In this document: piece after piece, positions 27,401 to 34,035 of the stretch
How the letters are laid out: each line of letters starts with the position of its first letter
How positions within the stretch are numbered: position 1 is the first letter of the stretch
Position numbers and translations under genes: made by a program
Source of the DNA: Candidatus Roseilinea sp. NK_OTU-006
Lineage (GTDB): Bacteria > Chloroflexota > Anaerolineae > J036 > Brachytrichaceae
DNA: 64,000 nucleotides
Assembly (NCBI RefSeq): GCF_012931985.1
Contig: NZ_JAAFGM010000005.1
Coordinates: 97,119 to 161,118 of the forward strand
Reading direction: 5' to 3'
The notes under the pieces: generated by a model
What the model saw: only the letters and a program-made list of their open reading frames with translations
Database searches by the model: none
Told to the model about the DNA's origin: nothing

Positions 27401-29832
27401 CGACTGCCGTGCTGAGCGGGCTGAATTCGTTGGCGATCCATCCCACCCAGGACCTGATCCTCGCCGTGGCAGGCGGCGCGGCGCCGGCAGCGTCGCCGGT
27501 GCACGGCAAGCTGATCGCCTACCGCTTGACCAGTGGCGCACATATCACCGAGGCGCCGGTGGGCATCCAGCCGGATGCCATCGGCATCTCGCCGAACGGC
27601 AGCTTTGCAGTGGTCGCCAACGAGGCCGAGGCGCCGGGAACGGGCGATAACGGCGGCCCAGGCTCGATCTCCATCGTGGACCTCAGCAGCTTTGACCCCG
27701 ACAACCCGACGCCGCTGAACGTGATTACCCTCTCGCTCCCCTCGCAGGCGAGCACCCCCGGCTTCAGCGTGGGCCGCTACGACGATCTGGGAAGATTGCT
27801 CATTGACAACACGCCGAACACGCTAGAGCCCGAGAGCATCGCTTTCTCCGCCGACTCCCAATTCGCCTACGTCAGCTTGCAGGAAAACAACGGCGTGGTG
27901 CGCGTGGAGATGACGCCGCCCTATACGCTCACGTTCTTCGGCCTGTATTCCACCACTCACCAAGCTGACCTCACCAACGGCGGCGGCTACCAGCCGGTGC
28001 AGTTGCTGACGGCATGGCGTGAGCCGGACGGCATTGCCACGATTGCGGTGGACGGCACATCCTACTTCGTCACGGCGGATGAGGGCGACACGCGCCCCAG
28101 CGCCAGCAGCGCCGGCGTGCGCGGTGGCCGCACCGTGAGCATCATCCGCGCAGACAACGGCGCGCTGGTCGCGGACACTGCCGGCCAGTTGGATGACATA
28201 GCGGCTCGCTGGAGGCGCTACCCAGACAACCGCAGCAATCGCGGCGGCAGCGAGCCGGAGGGGCTCGATGCTGTGGTCTTCGAGGGCCGCGCGATCGTCG
28301 CTGTTGGTCTCGAGCGCGCCGACGCGGTCGCCTTGATAGACATGACGGTGGTCACCGAGCCGGTAGTCTTCGGCTTGATCCCCACCGGCGCTGCGCCGGA
28401 GGGCGTGAAGCTGGTTGAGCGCAACGACGCGCTGTATGTGCTGGCGGCCAATGAGGTCAGCGGTACATTGACCATTGCGCGCGTGCCGGTCGGCCAGCAC
28501 ATCTTCACGCAGCAGCGCGTGGGCGCAAGCGGCTTCCCCTTGCACGACCTCCAAGTGCTCGACCCTGACCTCGCCGATGCGATCAGCGTCACGCTCCAGC
28601 TTGTGAATGCTACACAGGGTGTGCTGGGCTTCACCCTGGCAGGCGGCGCAACCGGCAGCTTTGCGCCGGCGCTGGGCAGCTACACCATCAGCGGCACGAT
28701 CACCGACGTGAATGCCTCGCTGGCGACGCTGATCTTCACGCCGTCCATCGGCGTCAGCGACACGGTGATAATCTCGGTCACGGCGAGCGACGGCGATCAA
28801 ACCGATTTTGGCCTGGTGCGCCTGCAGGTGAACGCCGGCGTGAACGTCGCGCTCAGCGCTGATCCAGCCACCACGCCGGTCGGCACGTCGGCGCTGCTGA
28901 CGGCGACAGTTACCGACCTGAACAGCGCGCCGGTGCCGGATGGCACGCCGGTGAGCTTCTCCGCCTCTCTGGGCAGCGTTGCGCCTGTGGCAGCGACCAC
29001 ACTAGGCGGCGTCGCAACCGCCACGGTCAGCTCCACGCTTGTGGGGACGGCGCTGGTGACGGCAACGGCAAGCGGCACGAGCGCTACGGCGCTGGTGACG
29101 TTCACCGCTGGCGCGCCGGCCAGCATCGTGCTCACCGCCACGCCCAACCTCATCCTGGCAAACGGCATTAGCCAGAGCATCGTGGTGGCGCAGGTCACCG
29201 ATGCGTTTGGTAACCCGGTGCCCGGCGCGCAGGTGCTGTTCTTGACCGGCATCGGCAACCTCAGCCCAAATAGCGGGACGACGGACGCCACCGGACGGGT
29301 GACCGTCACATTGACCTCCACCGTTCCGGGTTCTCAGGTGGTGTATGGGGTGACAGGCAGCCTAAACGGCAGCGTGATGGTGACCTATGTCCAACCGCCT
29401 GCGCCGAGCACCGGCCTGGTCGGCCATCTCACCGCCGTGACCAGCACACTGGGCATCGTGCGCAAGGGTGACATCATCACCTACGTAGTGGTGATCACCA
29501 ACAACGGCAGCGGTGGGGTGAACAACATTCTGCTGTATGCGCCGATCCCGTCCGGCACAACCTACGTGGTGGGCAGTGCTACCGGCGGTGGCTACTTCGG
29601 CAGCCTCGCCGTGGGCCCACTGGCGACGCTGGCGGGCGTGGTGTGGAGCGGCAGCCTTGCGCCGGGCGAATCGCATACCCTGGTCTATGCCGTGCAGGCG
29701 CAGATTTTGGAAGGGCAGATCACCAACGAGCCGAAGGTGCTCGTGGACAACGTGGACACGGGCATTGTACTGACTAGCCGAGTAGAAGTTGAGGCGCTAC
29801 GCATTTACCTGCCCATCGTGCAGAGGCCGTGA
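24418..29832 (+). CDS. Giant secreted ExeM/NucH-like extracellular nuclease
   Basis: 1804 residues from ATG 24418, chosen because a classical signal peptide follows at once (basic QRLLRQ, hydrophobic core, ASA cleavage site near 33-36); a GTG at 24262 is unlikely. Approximate domains: N-terminal beta-sandwich (40-210); Ig-like SbsA-type domain with NVPLDSNVVITFSEPV (215-320); OB-fold of ExeM nucleases with IVTVRGVVVGDF (327-450); endonuclease/exonuclease/phosphatase domain (about 596-934) with ANLLNYF, AVQELEND, VVNHLKSKG, VGDLNSYLQEDP and LDHALAS supplying metal and catalytic residues; a choice-of-anchor I propeller-like domain (937-1361); a cadherin-like segment; two Big_1-type Ig domains (1475-1657); a DUF11 domain (1664-1760). 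It ends RIYLPIVQRP. Likely degrades extracellular DNA for phosphate or matrix turnover at the cell surface. Confidence 0.88.
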   Translation: MQRLLRQIFRLFMSGVMVISSLVFSLTSSAPRLASASSVITQWTFNGGVTTPAVGSGTASLVGGTTATFAQGVGGESNGGWNTTNYPAQSSGNKTAGVQFQVDASSYTNITLSFALRRSNTAANTVMVQFSTDGGASFTDVYTNTVFQGNTWVTPTVDLSSYSVSVPDLRIRVVTAFSPTTSQYFPANPTSSYASGGTVRFDNVTLYGVLSSDLAPSVSVVSPPHSATNVPLDSNVVITFSEPVNVSGAWFQITCSSSGARNLSNTTVTGGPTVFTLDPNTDFAPGESCTLTVYAAQVADQDTNDPPDNMAADFSSSFTTVSSGPPAICTSGVFTPIYAIQGNGNASPLVGSIVTVRGVVVGDFEGPSPALRGFYLQEEVGDGDPATSDGVFVFNSNNNDVSIGQRVVLTGTVGEVQGQTQITVTPPIVDCGLATLPSPATITLPLPSADDLERFEGMRVQLPQELVVTDNYYLGRFGQVSLSFGGRLWQPTHVVTPGAPALALQAQNDLNAIILDDATNQQNPDPVIFARNGLTLTAANTLRGGDTVSNVLGVLTYGWGGASASPNAYRVRPTAPVTFVAANPRPAPVPRAGALRVASANLLNYFNTFGAGACTSGVGGAPTDCRGASNAAEFQRQISKTVAALLDSRADIIAVQELENDGYGANSAIQDLVGRLNAATAPGTFAFVDADANTGATNALGTDAIKVGLIYKPEKVRPVGATAVLTTGAFGLFDLSDSTTTLRNRPPLAQSFEERISGERFTVVVNHLKSKGSSCANNAATSPAPNDVDAGDGQGNCNGTRTVAAQQLAAWLATDPTGIADPDVLIVGDLNSYLQEDPIRALKDAGYTHVIESRAGANFYSFSFRGQWGALDHALASPTLDAQIIGVHEWHVNADEPVVLDYNTEFKSPAQQAYFYAPDAFRAADHDLLLVDLQLNTAPRLTAIATYDTGLGGAGAEIIAVRGNWGALTNAGDKSFDRLDLSDILSPTQVGRVGPTAVLSGLNSLAIHPTQDLILAVAGGAAPAASPVHGKLIAYRLTSGAHITEAPVGIQPDAIGISPNGSFAVVANEAEAPGTGDNGGPGSISIVDLSSFDPDNPTPLNVITLSLPSQASTPGFSVGRYDDLGRLLIDNTPNTLEPESIAFSADSQFAYVSLQENNGVVRVEMTPPYTLTFFGLYSTTHQADLTNGGGYQPVQLLTAWREPDGIATIAVDGTSYFVTADEGDTRPSASSAGVRGGRTVSIIRADNGALVADTAGQLDDIAARWRRYPDNRSNRGGSEPEGLDAVVFEGRAIVAVGLERADAVALIDMTVVTEPVVFGLIPTGAAPEGVKLVERNDALYVLAANEVSGTLTIARVPVGQHIFTQQRVGASGFPLHDLQVLDPDLADAISVTLQLVNATQGVLGFTLAGGATGSFAPALGSYTISGTITDVNASLATLIFTPSIGVSDTVIISVTASDGDQTDFGLVRLQVNAGVNVALSADPATTPVGTSALLTATVTDLNSAPVPDGTPVSFSASLGSVAPVAATTLGGVATATVSSTLVGTALVTATASGTSATALVTFTAGAPASIVLTATPNLILANGISQSIVVAQVTDAFGNPVPGAQVLFLTGIGNLSPNSGTTDATGRVTVTLTSTVPGSQVVYGVTGSLNGSVMVTYVQPPAPSTGLVGHLTAVTSTLGIVRKGDIITYVVVITNNGSGGVNNILLYAPIPSGTTYVVGSATGGGYFGSLAVGPLATLAGVVWSGSLAPGESHTLVYAVQAQILEGQITNEPKVLVDNVDTGIVLTSRVEVEALRIYLPIVQRP

Positions 29833-30139
29833 TGGCTGCGGCAAGCGTGGGGCAGGGCGAAATCCGTCCTGCCCCCGCCCGCCGTTGATGCCAAGCCTTA
29901 CCGACCGCGCCCGCGGCGATACCCCATTCCCCGGCGGCCCAAGCCCCAGCGCCGGCGGCAGCCGCGCGTAAGCCTGCGCGTGACCAGCCCTGCCGCGGTG
30001 TTGTGGTGTATGACTATCGCTGCTCGTATTGCCGGCATACGCTTCTGAACCCTCTCAAGCGAAGTAGAGCGGCGCCGACTCAATCGTCCTCTGCGCGCGG
30101 CGGGCCAAAAGGGTCTGAGCGCTGGAAGTGGAACTTAAC
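29833..30139. other. Intergenic stretch with relic-like open frame
   Basis: Region between the nuclease and the metal importer promoter. A hairpin at 29849-29875 is listed separately. One forward frame is open from 29889 to the TGA at 30141-30143: an Ala/Pro-rich part followed by VVVYDYRCSYCRHTLLNPL, with a CxxC like a small zinc ribbon. No ATG is present; GTG at 30003 or 30006 would give about 46 residues. With no ribosome-binding site and no second CxxC this is probably a relic or chance frame, and I do not call it a gene. Confidence 0.4.
29849..29875 (+). terminator. GC-rich hairpin after the nuclease gene
   Basis: GGGGCAGG (29849-29856) is perfectly complementary to CCTGCCCC (29868-29875) with an 11-nt loop, 16 nt after the nuclease stop. 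No T-run follows, so if it terminates transcription it is not a canonical intrinsic terminator; it could equally protect the 3' end. Confidence 0.5.
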
Positions 30140-30167
30140 TTGACTTTTAGGTTAGCCTAAATATAAT
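30140..30167 (+). promoter_or_regulatory. Promoter of the metal ABC importer operon
   Basis: TTGACT (30140-30145) and TATAAT (30162-30167) are separated by 16 nt, a near-consensus housekeeping promoter. Transcription would begin near 30174. The spacer contains a DtxR-type palindrome, so repressor binding would block polymerase directly. A GGGAG ribosome-binding site lies at 30195-30199, before the ATG at 30203. Confidence 0.85.
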
Positions 30168-30192
30168 CCGCCGACGGTTTAGTTTAACCTAA
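30147..30192 (+). promoter_or_regulatory. Pair of DtxR/IdeR/MntR-like operator sequences
   Basis: Box 1, TTAGGTTAGCCTAA (30147-30160), lies between -35 and -10. Box 2, TTAGTTTAACCTAA (30179-30192), lies just after the expected transcription start. Both approach the palindrome TTAGGTTAACCTAA. Extended over 19 nt, box 1 agrees with the known DtxR/IdeR consensus (TWAGGTTAGSCTAACCTWA) at about 16 positions. The site therefore probably binds a metal-loaded DtxR-family repressor (Mn or Fe), turning the importer off when metal is plentiful. Confidence 0.75.
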
Positions 30193-30202
30193 AAGGGAGC
30201 GG

Positions 30203-31153
30203 ATGATGTGGCTACGACACACATGGATTGCGCTGACGCTGGGGGTTGGGTTGACCGCCTGTGCCCCTTCGTCCGTAGCATCTTCGCCCAATTTGGCTTC
30301 GCGACCCGTGCGTGTAGCGACGACCACCGGCATGGTGGCCGATGTTGTGAAGAACATCGGCGCCGGCCGCGTTGAGGTGGTGAGTCTGATGGGGCCCGGC
30401 GTTGACCCACACCTGTACAAGCCCAGCAGCGGCGACGTGCTGAAGCTCGATCGCGCCGATGTCATTTTCTATAACGGCTTGCATCTCGAAGGGCGCATGG
30501 CCGAATTGTTCGAGAAGATGACGCGCGCCGGCAAGCCGGCCTTTGCCGTGACGGGTGGGATTGATCCTACTCAATTGAGAGCGCTGGCGGGGTCGCCAGG
30601 ACACTACGACCCGCACGTGTGGTTTGACGTGAGGCTGTGGCAGGATGCTGCCCGATTCGTGGCGCAGGTGTTGAGCGACCTCGACCCGGCGTCGCGCGAG
30701 TTGTACGAGCACAACGCGGAGCTGTATCTCGAGCAGCTCGATGAATTGCAGGCGTATGCTGAACAGCGGATCGCGCTGATTCCCCCAGGATCGCGCGTGC
30801 TGATCACGTCGCACGACGCCTTTGGCTACTTCGGCCGGCGCTATGGCTTCGAGGTGCGCGGCTTGCAAGGGGTGAGCACGGCGGCTGAAGCCGGCGCGCG
30901 CGACGTCCAAGAGCTGGCCGCGCTGATCGCCGACCGCAAGATCAAGGCGATTTTCGTCGAATCCTCGGTGCCGCCCGACGCGATCGAAGCGGTGCAGGCA
31001 GCGGTGCGCGCGCGCGGCTGGGATGTGGTAATCGGCGGGGAGTTGTTCTCCGACGCGCTGGGCGCCGACGGCACGCTGGAAGGCACCTACATTGGCATGT
31101 TCAAACACAACGTGGATACGATCGTCGGCGCGCTGCGCGGGCCGAATCCTTAA
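30203..31153 (+). CDS. Metal ABC transporter substrate-binding lipoprotein (TroA/ZnuA family)
   Basis: 316 residues. Signal peptide with lipobox LTAC (Cys20), so lipid-anchored outside the membrane. Cluster A-I metal-binding protein: GPGVDPHLYKP gives His70, YDPHVWFD gives His138, ITSHDAFGYF gives His204, and LFSDALG gives Asp284, the four expected metal ligands. A His ligand at the third position is found in TroA/ZnuA types, whereas PsaA/MntC have Glu. The His-rich loop of zinc-specific ZnuA is missing. Together with DtxR-like operators this favours manganese, iron or mixed specificity, but the metal cannot be assigned from sequence. First gene of a four-gene operon. Confidence 0.9.
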   Translation: MMWLRHTWIALTLGVGLTACAPSSVASSPNLASRPVRVATTTGMVADVVKNIGAGRVEVVSLMGPGVDPHLYKPSSGDVLKLDRADVIFYNGLHLEGRMAELFEKMTRAGKPAFAVTGGIDPTQLRALAGSPGHYDPHVWFDVRLWQDAARFVAQVLSDLDPASRELYEHNAELYLEQLDELQAYAEQRIALIPPGSRVLITSHDAFGYFGRRYGFEVRGLQGVSTAAEAGARDVQELAALIADRKIKAIFVESSVPPDAIEAVQAAVRARGWDVVIGGELFSDALGADGTLEGTYIGMFKHNVDTIVGALRGPNP

Positions 31154-31159
31154 CTATCT

Positions 31160-31996
31160 ATGTTCTCCCCCTCTGCCGTGCAAGACCCATCGCCTGTTGC
31201 TGCGAGGCACATAGGCGTTGCCGTTGCCCCGCTAGAGATCAACGATTTGACGGTGGTCTATCGCGACAAGCCGGCGCTGCAGGATATTGACCTGACGATC
31301 CCCGAAGGCAAATTAGCGGCCATCATCGGGCCGAACGGCGCCGGCAAGTCCACGTTGATCAAAGCCGCGCTTGGCCTGGTGCCCACGACGGCGGGCAGCG
31401 TGCGGATTTACGGCAAGCCCTATGTCGAGCAGCGCCGTCTCGTCGGCTATGTGCCGCAGCGCAGCAGCGTGGACTGGGATTTCCCCACTACCGCACTGGA
31501 TGTGGTGATGATGGGCACGTACGGCCGGCTAGGCTGGATTCGCCGGCCAGGGCCGGCCGAGCGCGATTTTGCCCTGCGTTGTTTGGAACAGGTGGGCATG
31601 GCGCAGTACGCCGATCGGCAGATCGGCCAGCTCAGTGGCGGTCAGCAGCAACGCGTGTTTCTGGCGCGCGCCCTGGCGCAAGACGCCCAAATCTATTTCA
31701 TGGACGAGCCGTTCGTCGGGGTGGATGCGGTGACCGAGCGGGCGATCGTGGCGCTTTTGCAAGCGTTGCAGCAGCAAGGCAAGACGGTGATCTGCGTGCA
31801 CCACGACCTCGACTCGGCGCCGGATTATTTCGACTGGGTGGTGTTGCTTAACGTTCGGCTGATCGCAAATGGTCCATTTATGTCCACCTTTACTGCCGAC
31901 AACCTGCGCAAAACCTACGGCGGCACGATGAAGGCGTCCATTGAACACTTCCAGCACTTTGAGGAAGACCGCAGGGCGTTAGGCATGGAGCATTGA
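31160..31996 (+). CDS. Metal ABC transporter ATP-binding protein (TroB/MntB family)
   Basis: 278 residues. Walker [10 protein letters not shown] at 57-65, [23 protein letters not shown] (Q-loop with the SSVDWDFP segment typical of Mn/Zn importers) at 97-119, signature [15 protein letters not shown] at 158-172, Walker [13 protein letters not shown] at 178-189, and switch His in [22 protein letters not shown] non-conserved 20-residue N-terminus precedes the domain, so an inner start is possible. It energises the two permeases that follow; 6 nt after the binding-protein gene. Confidence 0.93.
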   Translation: MFSPSAVQDPSPVAARHIGVAVAPLEINDLTVVYRDKPALQDIDLTIPEGKLAAIIGPNGAGKSTLIKAALGLVPTTAGSVRIYGKPYVEQRRLVGYVPQRSSVDWDFPTTALDVVMMGTYGRLGWIRRPGPAERDFALRCLEQVGMAQYADRQIGQLSGGQQQRVFLARALAQDAQIYFMDEPFVGVDAVTERAIVALLQALQQQGKTVICVHHDLDSAPDYFDWVVLLNVRLIANGPFMSTFTADNLRKTYGGTMKASIEHFQHFEEDRRALGMEH

Positions 31997-32009
31997 GAAT
32001 TCAGGAGCG

Positions 32010-32903
32010 ATGGGCGTACTGGTTGAACTGTTTGCCGACTACACACTGCGCAACGTGGCGCTGGGCAGCGCACTGCTCGGTGTAGTGAGCGGCGTACTGG
32101 GGTGTTTCGCTGTGCTGCGACGGCAGGGTCTGCTGGGGGACGCGTTGGCCCACGCCGCGCTGCCCGGTATTTGCATTGCCTACTTGTTCACGCAGACCAA
32201 AGCGCCCATCGTCCTGCTGTTGGGCGCGGCAGGGGCCGGATGGGTGGCGGCCATCTTGCTGCTGCAGATCGTCCGACACACCCGGATCAGCGAGGATAGC
32301 GCGCTCGGCATTGTGATGAGCACGTTTTTTGCCCTCGGGATTGTGTTGCTCACCTTCATCGCCAAGCGCGGCGGCGCGAATCAATCCGGGCTGGACAGGT
32401 TTCTGTTTGGCCAAGCGGCAGCGCTGGTTGCAGAAGATGTGATGACGATGGCGATCCTCGGTGGCGTGGCCCTCGCCATCGTGACGTTGCTCTACAAGGA
32501 GTTCAAGTTGCTCGCTTTTGATGCGCCCTTCGCGGCCAGCCTGGGGTTCAATACCGTTTGGCTCAACGTGCTCCTCACGTCGCTAATCGTGGTCGCCGTA
32601 GTCATTGGCCTGCAAACCGTCGGTGTGGTGTTGATGGCAGCCTTGCTGGTGGGGCCGGCGGTTGCGGCGCGCCAGTGGACGAACCGGCTGAGCGTGATGA
32701 TCATCTTGGCGGCGCTGTTCGGCGCGCTATCGGGCTTGGGCGGCGCACTGGTGAGCGCGAGCGACGCAGGTATTCCCACCGGCCCGATGGTCATCCTCAG
32801 CCTGACGGGCATCATGCTGTGCTCGGTCTTCCTCGCGCCGGAACGCGGTCTGCTGTGGGATGCCGTGCGGCGGCGCGCGCAACGCGCGGCTTGGGTGGAG
32901 TGA
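32010..32903 (+). CDS. Metal ABC transporter permease (TroC-like)
   Basis: 297 residues with eight or so hydrophobic helices of the ABC-3 family. Conserved pieces: FADYTLRNVALGSALLGVVSGVLGCFAVLRRQGLLGDALAHAALPG at the N-terminus (family hallmark LxGDALAHAALPG), ISEDSALGIVMSTFFALG, and the C-terminal VIGLQTVGVVLMAALLVGPAVAARQW. Forms a heterodimeric channel with the next gene product. The start at 32010 is preceded by AGGAG (32002-32006), a good ribosome-binding site. Confidence 0.92.
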   Translation: MGVLVELFADYTLRNVALGSALLGVVSGVLGCFAVLRRQGLLGDALAHAALPGICIAYLFTQTKAPIVLLLGAAGAGWVAAILLLQIVRHTRISEDSALGIVMSTFFALGIVLLTFIAKRGGANQSGLDRFLFGQAAALVAEDVMTMAILGGVALAIVTLLYKEFKLLAFDAPFAASLGFNTVWLNVLLTSLIVVAVVIGLQTVGVVLMAALLVGPAVAARQWTNRLSVMIILAALFGALSGLGGALVSASDAGIPTGPMVILSLTGIMLCSVFLAPERGLLWDAVRRRAQRAAWVE

Positions 32904-32909
32904 ACGCGA

Positions 32910-34031
32910 ATGGGGGCGGCCCTGGCGATTATCCTCACCGGTGTGCTGGTCGCGACGGCCTGCGCGCTGTTGGGCGTCTTCCTGGTGCTGCGGCGCATGG
33001 CGATGATGGCCGACGCGATCAGTCACGCCATCCTGCCGGGCCTCGTCGCTGGCTACTTCTTGGCTCAGGGTCCGAACCTGCTGGCCGGCTTCGTCGGCGC
33101 ATCGCTGGCTGCCGTCGTCACCGTTGCGTTGGTCGAAGCGCTACACCACACGCATCGGGTCGGCGGCGAATCGGCGATCGGCGTCGTGTTCCCGGCGATG
33201 TTTGCGCTGGGCACCTTTCTGGTATCCAAGTATTTTGCCAACGTGCACCTGGATGCCGATGCAGTGCTCTATGGCAACATCGAGTTCGTCGCGTTCGACG
33301 TCCTGATCCTCAACGGCACAAACCTCGGCCCGCAGTCGCTCTGGGTGATGGGCGCGCTATGCGCCGCCAATCTCCTGTTCGTCGGGCTGTTGTTCAAGGA
33401 GCTGAAGCTGGCGACCTTCGATCCGGGCTTGGCGGCGGCGCTGGGCTTTTCGCCGATGTTGATCCACTATGGGCTGATGGCGATGGTCTCCATCACGGCG
33501 GTGGGGGCGTTCACGGCGGTGGGGGCGATCCTGGTGGTGGCGTTCATGATCGCGCCGGCGGCCACAGCATACCTGCTCACCAGCGATTTGGGCCGCATGA
33601 TCGTTTTCGCAGTTTTCACCGGCGCGCTGTCGGCGCTCTCGGGCGGCTTCGTCGCGTTTGCGCTGGATGTGTCGGTGGCCGGCGCGATGGCGACGATGGC
33701 CGGCGCTTGCTTCTTGCTGGCGCTGTTGTTCTCGCCGGCGCACGGCCTGGTGACCCAAGCTCGGCGCCTGCGACGCCGGCGGCTGCGCCTCGCGATGGAG
33801 AACTTGGTCGTCCACCTGTTCAACCACGAGCATCAAGCCTACGAAGAGCACGAGGCCGAGGTGGCGCACCTCAGCAGCGAGCTGCGCTGGCAACCCCAGT
33901 TCGCCCGCAGGATCATCCGCATGGCTCGGCGCGCACAGCTCGTGCAGCAAGTCAACGGCCATTTGGCGTTGACCGACGCCGGCCGGGAGTTCGCTCGGCG
34001 GGCCTCCGCGCGCCGAGATGGGGAAGCGTAG
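32910..34031 (+). CDS. Metal ABC transporter permease with C-terminal winged-helix extension (TroD-like)
   Basis: 373 residues. Residues 1 to about 275 are an ABC-3 permease: LLGVFLVLRRMAMMADAISHAILPGLVAGYF, TVGAFTAVGAILVVAFMIAPAATAYLLT. The normal family length is about 280. The remaining 90 residues are polar: ENLVVHLFNHEHQAYEEHEAEVAHLSSELRW (in part), then FARRIIRMARRAQLVQQVNGHLALTDAGREFARR, which looks like the winged helix-turn-helix of DtxR/MntR repressors (recognition helix, then a wing with LTDAGRxxA). Such fused permease-repressor-like proteins are known in some bacteria. The domain may sense DNA or metal, or act only as a cytoplasmic regulatory module. The gene ends 4 nt before the converging P-type ATPase gene. 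Confidence 0.85.
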   Translation: MGAALAIILTGVLVATACALLGVFLVLRRMAMMADAISHAILPGLVAGYFLAQGPNLLAGFVGASLAAVVTVALVEALHHTHRVGGESAIGVVFPAMFALGTFLVSKYFANVHLDADAVLYGNIEFVAFDVLILNGTNLGPQSLWVMGALCAANLLFVGLLFKELKLATFDPGLAAALGFSPMLIHYGLMAMVSITAVGAFTAVGAILVVAFMIAPAATAYLLTSDLGRMIVFAVFTGALSALSGGFVAFALDVSVAGAMATMAGACFLLALLFSPAHGLVTQARRLRRRRLRLAMENLVVHLFNHEHQAYEEHEAEVAHLSSELRWQPQFARRIIRMARRAQLVQQVNGHLALTDAGREFARRASARRDGEA

Positions 34032-34035
34032 CGTT

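Noticed and set aside
29889..30143. Small zinc-ribbon-like gene (YRCSYC)
   Set aside because: No ATG, no ribosome-binding site, only one CxxC and an Ala/Pro-rich lead-in; its stop overlaps the metal-importer promoter.
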